Assembly (NCBI GenBank): GCA_963704335.1
Contig: OY969889.1
Coordinates: 992,001 to 1,056,000, forward strand
From: PALSA-612 sp963704335
Lineage (GTDB): Bacteria > Actinomycetota > Thermoleophilia > Gaiellales > Gaiellaceae
DNA length: 64,000 bases
Direction: 5' to 3'
How positions within the stretch are numbered: the first letter of the stretch is position 1; the number at the start of each line of letters is the position of its first letter. A program made the translations under genes and the position numbers. The notes under the pieces are model-generated. The model was not told the origin of the DNA and did not search any database. It worked only from the letters and a program-made list of their open reading frames with translations. Positions 41,843 to 50,787 of this stretch are shown one piece after another.

Positions 41843-43012
41843 ATGAGTGCACGGCCCCCTGACGACGACATCGAGTTCGACTTCTTCGAAGACGTCGATA
41901 CGAGCGAGCAATCGCCGCCCGACTGGTTGCACGAGGAGCAGGAGCAGCCGCAGGAGCAACCACGGCCTCCCAGACGTCAGACGGGCGGCAACGGTGGCGC
42001 CGGGCTAGGTCCTCGCGGCCGGCTGATCGCGCTCATCGGCGGCGCGGTCGTGCTCGCCATCCTGCTCGTCTTCCTCATCCTCAGCTGCACGGGTGAGGGC
42101 AAGGCGGGCACGTACCAGAACTACATGGAGCAAATGAGAGTGGTGGCTACCGGCTCCGACCGGATCGGTCGCGACCTCGACGAGGCGTTGACGACACCGG
42201 GAGTCAAGCCCAACCAGCTGGCAACCAGCCTCGACGGCCTGGCCGATCTCCAGCAGCAGCAGCTGGGAGACGCCGAAGCCATCAAGGAGCCCGGCGCCCT
42301 GAGCGAGGAGCAGGCGGCCGCGCTGCAGTCGCTGGGCTTCCGAATCACGGGCATGCGGCGGCTCGCCGACGTGTTCCGCGCCACGGCCGGCTCCGACGAC
42401 GCCTCCGGCGCCTCGCTGCAGCTGGCTGCGCAGGCGAACCGGCTCGTGGCGAGCGACGTCATCTGGGCGGACCAGTTCCGCGCGGCCTCGCTCGCGCAGA
42501 TGCGATCGGACGGCGTCTCGGGCGTGCCGGTCCCTGAGTCCGACTTCGTCCAGAATCCCGAGTTCGGGAGCCCCGGCTACTGGGAGCCCGTGTTCGAGCG
42601 CGTCAACGGCGCGGCCACGGACGGCGGCACCACTACCGGAGGCCTGCACGGCACGGGCATCGTGGAGACGAAAGCATTGCCGAGCGAGGTCGTGCTCGCG
42701 ACTGACTCGGACAACATCGTCACCGCCGGCACCGACCTGGCGTTCGCCGTGACCGTCGAGGACACCGGCGACCACCAGGAAGTCCAGGTCAAGGTCACGT
42801 TGACCATCGATCAGCAGCCGTCGCCGATCGTGGCTACTAAGACGGTCGACGCCATCAATCCCGGAGAGTCGAAGACGGTGACGTTCACCGACCTCGGCCA
42901 GGTGGCGTTTGCGACGAGGACGACGGTGAAGGTGGACGTGCAGCCGGTGGAGGGCGAGGCGAACGCCGACAACAACTCGGCCGAGTATCCCGTCATCTTC
43001 TCGCTCGGCTAG
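41843..43012 (+). CDS. Single-pass membrane protein with CARDB-like C-terminus
   Basis: The product has 389 residues from the ATG at 41843; the frame is open further up, through the inverted repeat. An acidic, Gln/Pro-rich cytoplasmic head (1-60), one transmembrane helix (61-81) and a helical extracellular region are followed by a beta-rich domain (about 290-385). That domain resembles a CARDB/adhesin-like fold (VTAGTDLAFAVTVEDTGDHQEVQVKVTL, core FAVTVEDTGDHQEVQVKV). Function unknown; it lies next to a DUF4446 gene. Confidence 0.78.
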   Translation: MSARPPDDDIEFDFFEDVDTSEQSPPDWLHEEQEQPQEQPRPPRRQTGGNGGAGLGPRGRLIALIGGAVVLAILLVFLILSCTGEGKAGTYQNYMEQMRVVATGSDRIGRDLDEALTTPGVKPNQLATSLDGLADLQQQQLGDAEAIKEPGALSEEQAAALQSLGFRITGMRRLADVFRATAGSDDASGASLQLAAQANRLVASDVIWADQFRAASLAQMRSDGVSGVPVPESDFVQNPEFGSPGYWEPVFERVNGAATDGGTTTGGLHGTGIVETKALPSEVVLATDSDNIVTAGTDLAFAVTVEDTGDHQEVQVKVTLTIDQQPSPIVATKTVDAINPGESKTVTFTDLGQVAFATRTTVKVDVQPVEGEANADNNSAEYPVIFSLG

Positions 43013-43021
43013 CCACCGGTA

Positions 43022-43504
43022 GTGGGCTTCTCGACAGACGTTGCCGGATGGATCGCGGTCGGCGCTGTGGTCGTGGCCGTCGTCACGCTCGTGCTGCTCC
43101 TGATGGCGGTTCGCGATCTCCGCAAGCTGCGCGCTGCCCAGAGCGTCCTGTTGGGCGGCGCCAAGCGCGATCTCGCCGATTTCGCCGTATCGCTGCAGAC
43201 GCGCGTCGACGACCTCCACCGCGCGGTGGACGAGGTGGCGGCGGCGATCTCGCGCGTCGACCGGCGTGCCGACGTGTCGCTATCGCGTGTCTCTGTCGTG
43301 CGCTACGACGCGTACGAGGGCGCCGGTGGACGGCAGTCGGCCTCCGTGGCGTTCCTCGACTCGAGCCGCTCGGGCGTCATCGTGAGCGCGATCCAGGGCC
43401 GCGACTACGCCCGCGTGTATGTGAAGGAGCTGGACCAGGGCAAAGCGGTGATCGCGCTGTCTCCGGAGGAGCAAGAGGCAGTCGAGCGCGCAATGGCGTC
43501 CTGA
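43022..43504 (+). CDS. DUF4446 family protein
   Basis: The product has 160 residues from a GTG 9 nt after the previous gene. An N-terminal transmembrane helix (about 10-28), a helical linker and the conserved block RYDAYEGAGGRQSASVAFLD (core RYDAYEGAGG) with SSRSGVIVSAIQGRDYARVY (core GVIVSAIQGRD) identify DUF4446. The molecular role is unknown. It is probably co-transcribed with the gene upstream. Confidence 0.88.
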   Translation: MGFSTDVAGWIAVGAVVVAVVTLVLLLMAVRDLRKLRAAQSVLLGGAKRDLADFAVSLQTRVDDLHRAVDEVAAAISRVDRRADVSLSRVSVVRYDAYEGAGGRQSASVAFLDSSRSGVIVSAIQGRDYARVYVKELDQGKAVIALSPEEQEAVERAMAS

Positions 43505-43537
43505 CACGAGGGCGCGCTGGCTAGAGTTCCGTGCCTG

Positions 43538-44056
43538 GTGCAGCAGGTACTCGTCCTCAATGCCAGCTACGAGCCCCTGAACGTCTGCTCCGTCAGACGG
43601 GCGCACGTGCTCGTGCACAAGCAGAAGGCCGAGCTCATCGAGGTCCTCGACCGTCCGCTGCGGTCGGCCGAAGCAACGTATGCCTGGCCACACGTCGTTC
43701 GGCTACGGACGTACGTGCGGGTGCCCAGAGCAGCGCAGCGGCGGATCTCGCGGCGCGCGCTCTTCGCCCGTGACGGTTGGGAGTGCGTTTACTGCGGAAC
43801 GACCGGCGTCCGCCTGACGCTCGACCACGTGGTCCCGCGGAGCCGGGGCGGCGACTCCGTCTGGGAGAACGTCGTCACGTCGTGCGCGCCGTGCAATCTC
43901 CGCAAGGGTGACCGTCTGCCGGAGGAAGTGGCCATGGTGCTGCCCACGCCTCCGCGGCCGCCCACTCCCGCGCTGTTCATCAGGATCCACACGCCGCGCA
44001 TTCCCACCGGCTGGCGGCCGTATCTCGAGCCGCGAGCCGCAGCGGCCGTCGCGTGA
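43538..44056 (+). CDS. HNH endonuclease family protein
   Basis: The product has 172 residues from a GTG. The HNH core is visible: CVYCGTTGVRLTLDHVVPRSRGGDSVWENVVTSCAPCNLRKGDR, where CxxC pairs (CVYC, CAPC) bind zinc and DHVVPRSRGG carries the catalytic His. The N-terminal LNASYEPLNVCSVRRAHVLV is typical of a large chromosomal HNH group in actinobacteria. The cellular role is unknown. Confidence 0.9.
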   Translation: MQQVLVLNASYEPLNVCSVRRAHVLVHKQKAELIEVLDRPLRSAEATYAWPHVVRLRTYVRVPRAAQRRISRRALFARDGWECVYCGTTGVRLTLDHVVPRSRGGDSVWENVVTSCAPCNLRKGDRLPEEVAMVLPTPPRPPTPALFIRIHTPRIPTGWRPYLEPRAAAAVA

Positions 44057-44114
44057 CACGCGCGCGTCCCGGTGACGTAGGACACGCACACACGTGATCA
44101 CGAGGAGGCAGAAC

Positions 44115-44831
44115 ATGAGATTCAGCCGAATGGGAGCGCTGGCGCTCGGCGTAGCGGCGGCGCTGACGGTCGTCGTCGTAGGTGGAGCGGCCGGCGCCGC
44201 CGGCGAGACGTCGGCGGCCACGGCGGCGTCACCGCGCTCGATCACCGTCACCGGCTCGGGAGCAGCGCTTTCCGTGCCGAACCGCGCCGCGTTCTCGTTC
44301 GGCGTGACGACGCAGGCCAAGTCCGCCTCGACCGCGCTCAACGGCAACAACACCGAGATGCGGAAGGTGGTCGACGCGATCAAGCGCGCCGGCGTCGCCG
44401 CTCGGGACGTGCAGACGTCGAGCGTGTCGCTGTCGCCGCGCTACTCCCAGAACGGCGAGGACATCGTCGGCTACACGGCGTCCAACACCGTCAATGCCAC
44501 GATCAGGAGCATCTCGCGCTCGGGCGCCGTTATCGACGCAGCTGTGGGTGCGGGTGCCAACCAGGTCTACGGGCCGTCGTTCACGCGCTCCGACGAGACG
44601 GTGCTGTACCGCCGGGCTCTGGCGGCGGCCGTCGCCAACGCGCGCGGCAAGGCGCAGACGCTCGCCGGTGCGAGCAAGGCGCGGCTGGGCGCCGTACGCT
44701 CGATCGTCGAGTCCTCGGCCGGCCCGATCCCGCTCGCCGAGAAAGCCGCGGCGGCAGACGTCGGAACGCCCATCGAGCCGGGCACTCAGCGCATCGAGGC
44801 CTCCGTGACGGTGGAGTTCGGTCTCCGCTAG
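44115..44831 (+). CDS. SIMPL-domain (DUF541) secreted protein
   Basis: The product has 238 residues. I choose the ATG at 44115 because GAGGAGG lies 8 nt upstream; a GTG 21 nt earlier is less likely. A signal peptide (about 1-33) is followed by the SIMPL fold: SITVTGSGAALSVPNRAAFSFGV (core VTGSGAALSVPN), GVAARDVQTSSVSLSPRYS (core DVQTSSVSLSP) and DETVLYRRALAAAVANARGKAQTLA (core AAAVANARGKA). Such periplasmic proteins have no agreed function. Convergent with trpA, 4-nt overlap. Confidence 0.88.
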   Translation: MRFSRMGALALGVAAALTVVVVGGAAGAAGETSAATAASPRSITVTGSGAALSVPNRAAFSFGVTTQAKSASTALNGNNTEMRKVVDAIKRAGVAARDVQTSSVSLSPRYSQNGEDIVGYTASNTVNATIRSISRSGAVIDAAVGAGANQVYGPSFTRSDETVLYRRALAAAVANARGKAQTLAGASKARLGAVRSIVESSAGPIPLAEKAAAADVGTPIEPGTQRIEASVTVEFGLR

Positions 44832-45526
44832 ACCCTGTCCAGGGCCTCGCGAAGGGACGCCACGTACTCCAGGAGGGCCTCCGGGCCCTCCTGCGCTATC
44901 TCGACCGCACGCGAGCCGACGACGACGCCGTCTGCAATTCGGGCGGCGGCAACGGCGTGGTCGGGAGTGGAGATGCCGAAACCGAGATAGAGCGGAACGC
45001 CCGCGATCTTGCGCGCGCGGCCGACCAGCTCGTCGGCCTCGACGGACAGCGACTCACGCGCGCCCGTCGTTCCGGTCACGCTGACGAGGTACAGCCAGCC
45101 GTCCGTCGCCGCGGCAGCCAGCTCGAGCCGCTCGTCGGTCGAGGTCGGCGCCACCAGCTGAATGCGACGTAGCTCGGGGTGCGAGTCGATGGGTAGGTCG
45201 GCGACGATGAGGCCGGACGCGCCTGCCGTCTGTGCGTCCTCGGCGAAGCGCTCGTAGCCGTACGCCTCGAGCAGCGACGCGTAGGTCATCGGCACGACGG
45301 GCGTCGCGATGCGCTCGCGGACGGCGGCCAGGCACTCGAGGCACGCCGCGGTCTTCATCCCCTCCGACAGCGCCCTCTCCGCGGCTCGCCGGATGACAGG
45401 GCCGTCGGCGAGTGGATCGGAGAAGGGAAAGCCGATCTCGACGATGTCGGCGCCTCCTTGCACGGCAGCCGCGGCGAGTGCCGGAGTCTCCCGCCCGGCC
45501 ATGAGGTAGATGACGAGCGTCTTCAC
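44828..45526 (-). CDS. trpA: Tryptophan synthase alpha chain, short N-terminus
   Basis: The product has 232 residues, shorter than the usual 260. The protein begins at MKTLVIYLMAG, so the first helix (about 15-20 residues) is missing. The catalytic Glu (DIVEIGFPFSDP) and Asp (PLADGPVI) are kept, as are VADLPI, VSVTGTTGARE and GFGISTPDHA. It cleaves indole-3-glycerol phosphate to indole for TrpB. Last gene of the operon, overlapping trpB by 4 nt. Confidence 0.94.
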   Translation of the reverse strand: MKTLVIYLMAGRETPALAAAAVQGGADIVEIGFPFSDPLADGPVIRRAAERALSEGMKTAACLECLAAVRERIATPVVPMTYASLLEAYGYERFAEDAQTAGASGLIVADLPIDSHPELRRIQLVAPTSTDERLELAAAATDGWLYLVSVTGTTGARESLSVEADELVGRARKIAGVPLYLGFGISTPDHAVAAARIADGVVVGSRAVEIAQEGPEALLEYVASLREALDRV

Positions 45527-46641
45527 CCGCGTGCGAGGACCTGGTCCAGGTCCTTGTCGCCTCGCCCGGAGAGCCCGACGAGCACTACCTCCGCGTCCAG
45601 GTCCGCGACACGCGCGAGCGCATGAGCCGGCTCGAGTGCGGGAATGATCCCCTCCGTCTCCGCGAGCCGGCGGAAAGCAGCGAGCGCCTCCTCGTCCGTC
45701 GCCGTCACGTACTGCGCACGACCGGAGTCACGGAGGAGCGCGTGCTCGGGCCCGACACCGGGATAGTCGAGGCCCGCGGAGATCGAGTGTGCGTCCTCGA
45801 CCTGGCCGTCGGCATCGGCGAGCAGCGCCGACCGTGCTCCGTGCAGGACGCCCGCGCGGCCGGTGACGAGGCTGGCCGCTCCCGCTGCCTCGACCCCCAC
45901 CAGCCGTACGTCGGCGTCATCGACGAAGCCGGCGAAGATCCCGATCGCATTGGAGCCGCCGCCGACGCAGGCCACGACCGCGTCTGGCAGCCGCTCCTCG
46001 GCGGCGAGGAACTGCTCGCGCGCCTCGCGCCCGATCACGGCCTGTAGCTCACGAACGATGGTGGGATACGGATGCGGGCCGACGCACGAGCCGATGAGGT
46101 AGTGCGTCGTGCGAACGTTCGTGATCCAGTCGCGGATGGCCTCGCTCGTCGCCTCCTTCAGCGTGCGTGTGCCGAAGTCGACCGGGCGAACCTCGGCGCC
46201 CAGCAGGCCCATGCGCTCGACGTTGGGACGCTGCCGCTTCATGTCCTCCTCGCCCATGTAGACGACGCACTCGAGACCGAACCGCGCGCACACGGTCGCG
46301 GCCGCCACCCCGTGCTGACCCGCCCCCGTCTCGGCCACGATGCGCGGCTTGCCGAGCCGGCGCGCGAGCACGGCCTGCCCCAGTGCGTTGTTGAGCTTGT
46401 GCGCACCAGTGTGCAGGAGGTCCTCGCGCTTCAGGTAAAGGCGTGTGCCGGGCAAGAAGCGCTCGGCGAGCGTCAGGGGCGTCGGCCGGCCCGCGTACTC
46501 CCGCCCGAGCGAATCGAGCTCGGTGGCGAAGGACGGGTCGGCCGAGGCGTCCCGCCAGCCCGCAGCGAGCTCGTCGAGCGCCGGGACGAGCGTCTCCGGG
46601 ACGAATCGCCCACCGTACTCGCCGAACCAGCCTTCCGTCAT
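45523..46641 (-). CDS. trpB: Tryptophan synthase beta chain
   Basis: The product has 372 residues from the ATG at 46641; the longer open frame upstream lies over trpC/F. PLP-binding Lys is in HTGAHKLNNALG, with ETGAGQHGVA and the phosphate loop GGGSNAIGIF. It joins indole to serine. It is linked by 4-nt overlaps on both sides. Confidence 0.96.
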   Translation of the reverse strand: MTEGWFGEYGGRFVPETLVPALDELAAGWRDASADPSFATELDSLGREYAGRPTPLTLAERFLPGTRLYLKREDLLHTGAHKLNNALGQAVLARRLGKPRIVAETGAGQHGVAAATVCARFGLECVVYMGEEDMKRQRPNVERMGLLGAEVRPVDFGTRTLKEATSEAIRDWITNVRTTHYLIGSCVGPHPYPTIVRELQAVIGREAREQFLAAEERLPDAVVACVGGGSNAIGIFAGFVDDADVRLVGVEAAGAASLVTGRAGVLHGARSALLADADGQVEDAHSISAGLDYPGVGPEHALLRDSGRAQYVTATDEEALAAFRRLAETEGIIPALEPAHALARVADLDAEVVLVGLSGRGDKDLDQVLARG

Positions 46642-47801
46642 GCCCGCGCGGCCTCCACGAATGCGCGCACGCGCTCGTGGTCCTTGATTCCCGGTGCCGA
46701 CTCGAGGCTGGAGCTCGCGTCCACGGCCCAGGGCCGGACGACAGCGATCGCCTCGGCGACGTTCTCCGGGCTCAATCGCCCCGCCAGCATCAGCCGTCCC
46801 TCGACCGCCCGCGCGCGATCGAAATGCGTCGAATCCTCGTTCGCCCACGGGAGGTCGATCACCGTCGCGACCTGAACACCGGAGCGCAGGAGCACGGCGT
46901 CGCGGCCGCGGACCGTGCCGTCCTCGCGCTCGTAGAGCTGGACGAGATCGGCGCCGTTCTGCTTCGGCTCTCCGACGAGCACGGCGACGGAGAGAGCGCC
47001 GTCGCCCACGTCGAGCACCGCCGCGGTCGCCCGCGGGCTCTCCGGCGCGAGGATGAACCCGCAGAGGTCGGCACCCGCCGCGATTGCCGCGTCGACGTCC
47101 TCCTGGCGCGTGAGCCCGCAGACCTTGACCACTGGACGTGCGAGGAGCGACCTGAGCGCGGCACCGGGATCGGACGCACGCATGAGCGCGGAGCCAACGA
47201 GGATCGCGTCGGCGCCGGCCAGCTCGGCTTCGACGCCGTGCACGCGCGTCTCGACGCCGCTCTCGGCGACGATCGTCCGGTCCCGTGGCGCTGTGGCGAC
47301 CAACTCGAGCTGCGTGCGCCTGTCGATGCTGAACGTCGCCAGGTCGCGGGCGTTGATGCCGATCGGGTCTGCGCCGAGGCGGACAGCGCGCGCGAGCTCG
47401 TCCGAATCGTGCGCCTCCACGAGCGCGTCCAGCCCCAGGTCCCGCGCGCGCGCCTGCAGGCGGGCTGCGGTCTCGTCGTCCAGGTCGCGTAGTAGCAGCA
47501 GTACGGCGTCTGCGCCCGCCGCGCGGAGCGCAACGAGATCGTCCTCTGTCGAGAAGAACCCCTTGGCCAGTAGGGGCAGGCCGGCCGCGGCACGTGCCGC
47601 TCGCAGGTCCGAGATGTTGCCACCGAAGCGCTCGTCGACGAGCACCGACACGGCGGCCGCGCCTGAACGCTCGAACGACGCCGCCAGCTTCCCGGGGTCA
47701 GCGTCGAGCCGGAGGTCGCCCGCGGACGGCGATCGCCGCTTGATCTCGGCGATCGCGGCGAGCCCTTGTTCCGCCAGTGCTTCGCGCAACCGCCCCATCA
47801 A
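46638..47801 (-). CDS. trpC/trpF: Fused indole-3-glycerol phosphate synthase / phosphoribosylanthranilate isomerase
   Basis: The product has 387 residues (a second ATG follows at once). Residues 1-222 are TrpC: IAEIKRRSPS, LLAKGFF, LVEAHD and VAESGV. Residues about 224-387 are TrpF: VVKVCGLTRQEDV with its catalytic Cys, and DASSSLESAPGIKD with the catalytic Asp. The order C-F in one chain is like that of enteric bacteria, but the TrpF part is short and lacks some loops. It carries out two consecutive steps. Confidence 0.93.
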   Translation of the reverse strand: MMGRLREALAEQGLAAIAEIKRRSPSAGDLRLDADPGKLAASFERSGAAAVSVLVDERFGGNISDLRAARAAAGLPLLAKGFFSTEDDLVALRAAGADAVLLLLRDLDDETAARLQARARDLGLDALVEAHDSDELARAVRLGADPIGINARDLATFSIDRRTQLELVATAPRDRTIVAESGVETRVHGVEAELAGADAILVGSALMRASDPGAALRSLLARPVVKVCGLTRQEDVDAAIAAGADLCGFILAPESPRATAAVLDVGDGALSVAVLVGEPKQNGADLVQLYEREDGTVRGRDAVLLRSGVQVATVIDLPWANEDSTHFDRARAVEGRLMLAGRLSPENVAEAIAVVRPWAVDASSSLESAPGIKDHERVRAFVEAARA

Positions 47802-48820
47802 CGAGCAATCTCCGCTCGCGAGAACTCGACCAGGCTGTCCAGCCGACTCGCGGCACTGCCTGAATCGATCGCCACGGTCGCCAACGCGAGTCCCTCGCCG
47901 AGGTCTGCGGCATGACCGGCGGCCGCGATTGCCCCGGCGGCGTTCAGCAGGACCGCGTCACGGTGCGGGCCCGCTGCTCCGCCCAGCACCTCTCTGATCG
48001 CTTCCGCGTTCTCCTCCGGCGACCCGCCGCGCAGGTCACCCGGTGCGCAGCGAGCTACGCCCAGGTCGAGCGGGTCGATCGTCCGCGAGCGGATTTCACC
48101 GTTCTCCACCTCGCAGACGAGGTTGGGCCCGGCCGGGGACAGCTCGTCGATGCCCCCGGCGCCGTGCACGACGAAGGCGCGTGAGGTGCCCAGCCGGCAG
48201 AGCACGTCCGCGATCACCGGCGCCAGCTCGGCGGAGTAGACGCCGACGATCTGCGCGCGAGCTGCGGCGGGATTCGTGAGCGGCCCGAGCATGTTGAATA
48301 CCGTGCGCACGCCGAGCTCACGGCGCACGGGAGCGGCGTGGCGGAAGCCGGGATGGTGGGCGGGCGCGAAGATGAAGCCGAAGCCGAGCTCGTCGATCGA
48401 CCGGGCAATGCGGTCCGGCTCCAGCTCGAGGTCGAAGCCGAGCGCCTCCAGCACGTCGGCGGAACCGGAGGCCGAGGAGACGGCGCGGTTGCCGTGCTTT
48501 GCGACGCCCGCGCCCGCGGCGGCCGCCACGAGCGCCGCCGCCGTGGAGATGTTGAGCGTCCGTGCGCCATCGCCACCTGTTCCCGCCGTGTCCACGAGGT
48601 CGGCCCGCGCCGGCGTGACGGGTATGACGTGCGCACGCATGGCTTCCGCGCAGCCCGCGATCTCGTCCACGGTCTCGCCCTTCGCGCTCAGTGCGACGAG
48701 GAAGCCGGCCGTCTGGGCCTGGGTCGCCTCGCCGGACATGATCTCGTCCATCGCGGCCTTCGCCGTGGCCGAGTCGAGGTCCCGGCGGTCGAGCAGCTGG
48801 GCGATCGCCTGCTGAATCAT
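47798..48820 (-). CDS. trpD: Anthranilate phosphoribosyltransferase
   Basis: The product has 340 residues. The PRPP site DTAGTGGDGARTLNIS (core GTGGDG), KHGNRAVSSASGSADVLEALG (core KHGNRAVSS) and HHPGFRHAAPVRRELG with RTVFNMLGPLTNPA are all present. It adds phosphoribose to anthranilate. It is coupled by ATGA to trpG and trpC/F. Confidence 0.96.
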   Translation of the reverse strand: MIQQAIAQLLDRRDLDSATAKAAMDEIMSGEATQAQTAGFLVALSAKGETVDEIAGCAEAMRAHVIPVTPARADLVDTAGTGGDGARTLNISTAAALVAAAAGAGVAKHGNRAVSSASGSADVLEALGFDLELEPDRIARSIDELGFGFIFAPAHHPGFRHAAPVRRELGVRTVFNMLGPLTNPAAARAQIVGVYSAELAPVIADVLCRLGTSRAFVVHGAGGIDELSPAGPNLVCEVENGEIRSRTIDPLDLGVARCAPGDLRGGSPEENAEAIREVLGGAAGPHRDAVLLNAAGAIAAAGHAADLGEGLALATVAIDSGSAASRLDSLVEFSRAEIAR

Positions 48821-49386
48821 CGCGACCCCTCGAGGAAGTTCTGCAGAAGGTCGCGGCCGAGCGGCAGCGTGAGCACGGATTCAGGGTGGAACTGCACGCC
48901 GTCGACGGGCAGCGTTCGATGGCGGACGCCCATCACCTCGCCGTCCTCCGCATGCGCCGACACCTCCAGCTCGTCGGGGATGCGGGCCGCCGCCAGCGAG
49001 TGGTAGCGACCGGCGCTGAAGCCCTGCGGTAGGCCGGCGAAGATCCCTCGTCCGTCGTGCTCGATCTCGGAGGCCTTCCCGTGCAGCAGCCGCTTGGCCT
49101 GCGAGATCTCGCCGCCGAAGGCCTCGACGATCGCCTGGTGCCCGAGGCAGACGCCGAGCGTCGGCGTCGTGGGGGCGAGGCGCCGGACGATGTCCAGCGT
49201 CGCACCCGACTCTTCGGGTCTCCCCGGCCCCGGTGAGACGACGAGGTGGCTGGGCGCAAGCTCTGCGGCGCCATCCGCGTCGACTTCGTCGTTGCGCCGG
49301 ACGACGATCTCTGCGCCGAGCTCCTCCAGCAGGTGCGCGAGGTTGTACGTGAACGAGTCGTAGTTGTCGACGAGAAGCACTCTCAT
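48817..49386 (-). CDS. trpG: Anthranilate synthase glutamine amidotransferase
   Basis: The product has 189 residues from the ATG at 49386, which overlaps the trpE stop. Class I amidotransferase triad: Cys in LGVCLGHQAI, and His-Glu in VQFHPESVLT. The N-terminal VLLVDNYDSFTYNL is typical. It supplies ammonia to TrpE. It may also serve 4-amino-4-deoxychorismate synthase (PabA role), since no second copy is seen here. Confidence 0.95.
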   Translation of the reverse strand: MRVLLVDNYDSFTYNLAHLLEELGAEIVVRRNDEVDADGAAELAPSHLVVSPGPGRPEESGATLDIVRRLAPTTPTLGVCLGHQAIVEAFGGEISQAKRLLHGKASEIEHDGRGIFAGLPQGFSAGRYHSLAAARIPDELEVSAHAEDGEVMGVRHRTLPVDGVQFHPESVLTLPLGRDLLQNFLEGSR

Positions 49387-50612
49387 CTCGCGGCCTCCGC
49401 GAGGTTGAGAGCCGTCTCCAGCGCGGCGAGCTTGCGCAGGCACTCCTCGTGCTCTGCCTGGGGGCTGGAGTCGGCCACGATGCCTGCACCGGCCTGCAGG
49501 TACGCCACGCCGTCTTGGAGCACGATCGTGCGGATCGCGATGCAGGTGTCGAGGGAGCCGTCCGGTAGGCGGTAGCCGACGGCGCCGGCATACGGACCGC
49601 GCCGGTAGCCCTCGAGCTCGGAGATGATCTGCATGGCGCGCACCTTGGGTGCGCCGGAGACCGTTCCCGCTGGGAAGCAGGCGCGGAGCAGGTCGAACGG
49701 CGCCACGCCTTCCTGCAGCGTGCCCGCAACCTCCGAGACGAGGTGCGTGACGTGGGAGAAGCGCTCAGCCTCGAGAAAGCGCTCCACCTTCACCGACCCC
49801 GCCTCGCACACGCGAGAGAGGTCGTTGCGCCCGAGGTCGACGAGCATCACGTGCTCGGCGCGGTCCTTCTCCGACGCGAGCAGCTTCTCGACGTCGCCAG
49901 GCCCTCTGCGCACGGTGCCCGCGATCGGGTTGACGCTGGCGCGCCGGCCGTCCAGCTTCACGAGCGTCTCGGGCGAGGAGCCGACCAGCGAGATGTCGCC
50001 GAGATCCAGCAGGAAGTTGTATGGGGACGGGTTGATCCTGCGCAGCGTCCGGTAGACGGCGATCGCTCCGGCCGCCGTCGGCCGCTCCGCGCGCTGCGAC
50101 AGGACGATCTGGAACGCATCGCCGGCGCGAATGTGATCGATAGCGCGGCGCACTCCTCGCTCGTAGTCGAGGCGGGACGGGAAGCGGCGCATGTGGCCCT
50201 TGCTGCCGTCGAGGCCAGGCAGCTCGGGACGCGGCCCTTCCAGCAGGGCTGTGGTGACGTCGGGGTCTCCCCAGAGCACCTCGGCAAAGCCGTGTGCGTG
50301 GTCGAAGCGGACGAGCGTGTCGGCGACGACGAACCGGCTCTCCGGCCCGGCTGGGCCCGCTGCCGGCAGCGGCACGGTCGGCTCCAGCGTGGCCGCGTGG
50401 TCGTACGCGAGGTAGCCGACGACCGGCCCCTGGCGTGACTCGGCCTCCTCGAACGAGACGAGCTCCGTGCCGCAGCCCACGAACGAGTGGCGGCCCAGGC
50501 GGCCGTGCTCGACGGACTCCAGCAGGAACGCTGCTCCGCCCTGCTCGCGCAGCCGAAGATACGCCCCGAGGGGAGTGACGAGATCGGTGGGAATCACTGT
50601 GGTCGAGTTCAT
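49383..50612 (-). CDS. trpE: Anthranilate synthase component I
   Basis: The product has 409 residues, about 90 short of common TrpE proteins because the N-terminal domain is reduced. Chorismate-binding motifs are intact: DAFQIVLSQR, SPETLVK, IAGTVRRG, DLGRNDL, FPAGTVSGAPK and LQAGAGIVADS. LLES (in AAFLLESVE) matches the tryptophan feedback site. First structural gene of the trp operon, preceded by a leader peptide and attenuator. Confidence 0.95.
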   Translation of the reverse strand: MNSTTVIPTDLVTPLGAYLRLREQGGAAFLLESVEHGRLGRHSFVGCGTELVSFEEAESRQGPVVGYLAYDHAATLEPTVPLPAAGPAGPESRFVVADTLVRFDHAHGFAEVLWGDPDVTTALLEGPRPELPGLDGSKGHMRRFPSRLDYERGVRRAIDHIRAGDAFQIVLSQRAERPTAAGAIAVYRTLRRINPSPYNFLLDLGDISLVGSSPETLVKLDGRRASVNPIAGTVRRGPGDVEKLLASEKDRAEHVMLVDLGRNDLSRVCEAGSVKVERFLEAERFSHVTHLVSEVAGTLQEGVAPFDLLRACFPAGTVSGAPKVRAMQIISELEGYRRGPYAGAVGYRLPDGSLDTCIAIRTIVLQDGVAYLQAGAGIVADSSPQAEHEECLRKLAALETALNLAEAAR

Positions 50613-50627
50613 GGGCTCCTCGAGAAC

Positions 50628-50654
50628 GAAAAAGACCTCCCGGCTGGAAGGTCT
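50628..50654 (-). terminator. trp attenuator terminator
   Basis: On the minus strand, AGACCTTCC and GGAGGTCT form an 8-pair stem with one bulge and a short loop, followed by TTTTT. It ends 16 nt before the trpE ATG and its SD (GAGGAG). Upstream, the 12-13 nt segments at 50697-50709 and 50656-50668 can pair with each other (one G-U), as expected for the pause/antiterminator arms. Confidence 0.75.
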
Positions 50655-50682
50655 CGCGAGCGAAGCGGCTCTGGGCGTCGGG

Positions 50683-50748
50683 TCAGTCGACGCTCCCGCC
50701 TCGCTCGCAGCGCCACGCCCACGCCCAAGTCGAGGTCGGGAAGGTCAT
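50683..50748 (-). CDS. trpL: trp leader peptide
   Basis: This 21-residue frame starts at ATG 50748 and ends at TGA. It contains three Trp codons close together (WAWAW at residues 8-12), the mark of a tryptophan-sensing leader. The peptide ends 29 nt before the terminator hairpin. The ATG lies 6 nt after a promoter -10 box, so the transcript is probably leaderless. When charged tRNA-Trp is scarce, stalling here should prevent the terminator and allow trpE expression. Confidence 0.85.
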   Translation of the reverse strand: MTFPTSTWAWAWRCERGGSVD

Positions 50749-50754
50749 GTCCGG

Positions 50755-50784
50755 AGAGTACGGACCGACCGGGCACCGCGTCAA
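50755..50784 (-). promoter_or_regulatory. trp operon promoter
   Basis: On the minus strand, TTGACG (50784-50779), an 18-nt spacer and TACTCT (50760-50755) match a housekeeping promoter. The start site should fall at or next to the trpL ATG. A palindrome (GGTGTCAGACACC, 50788-50800) lies directly upstream of the -35 box. Confidence 0.75.
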
Positions 50785-50787
50785 GTT

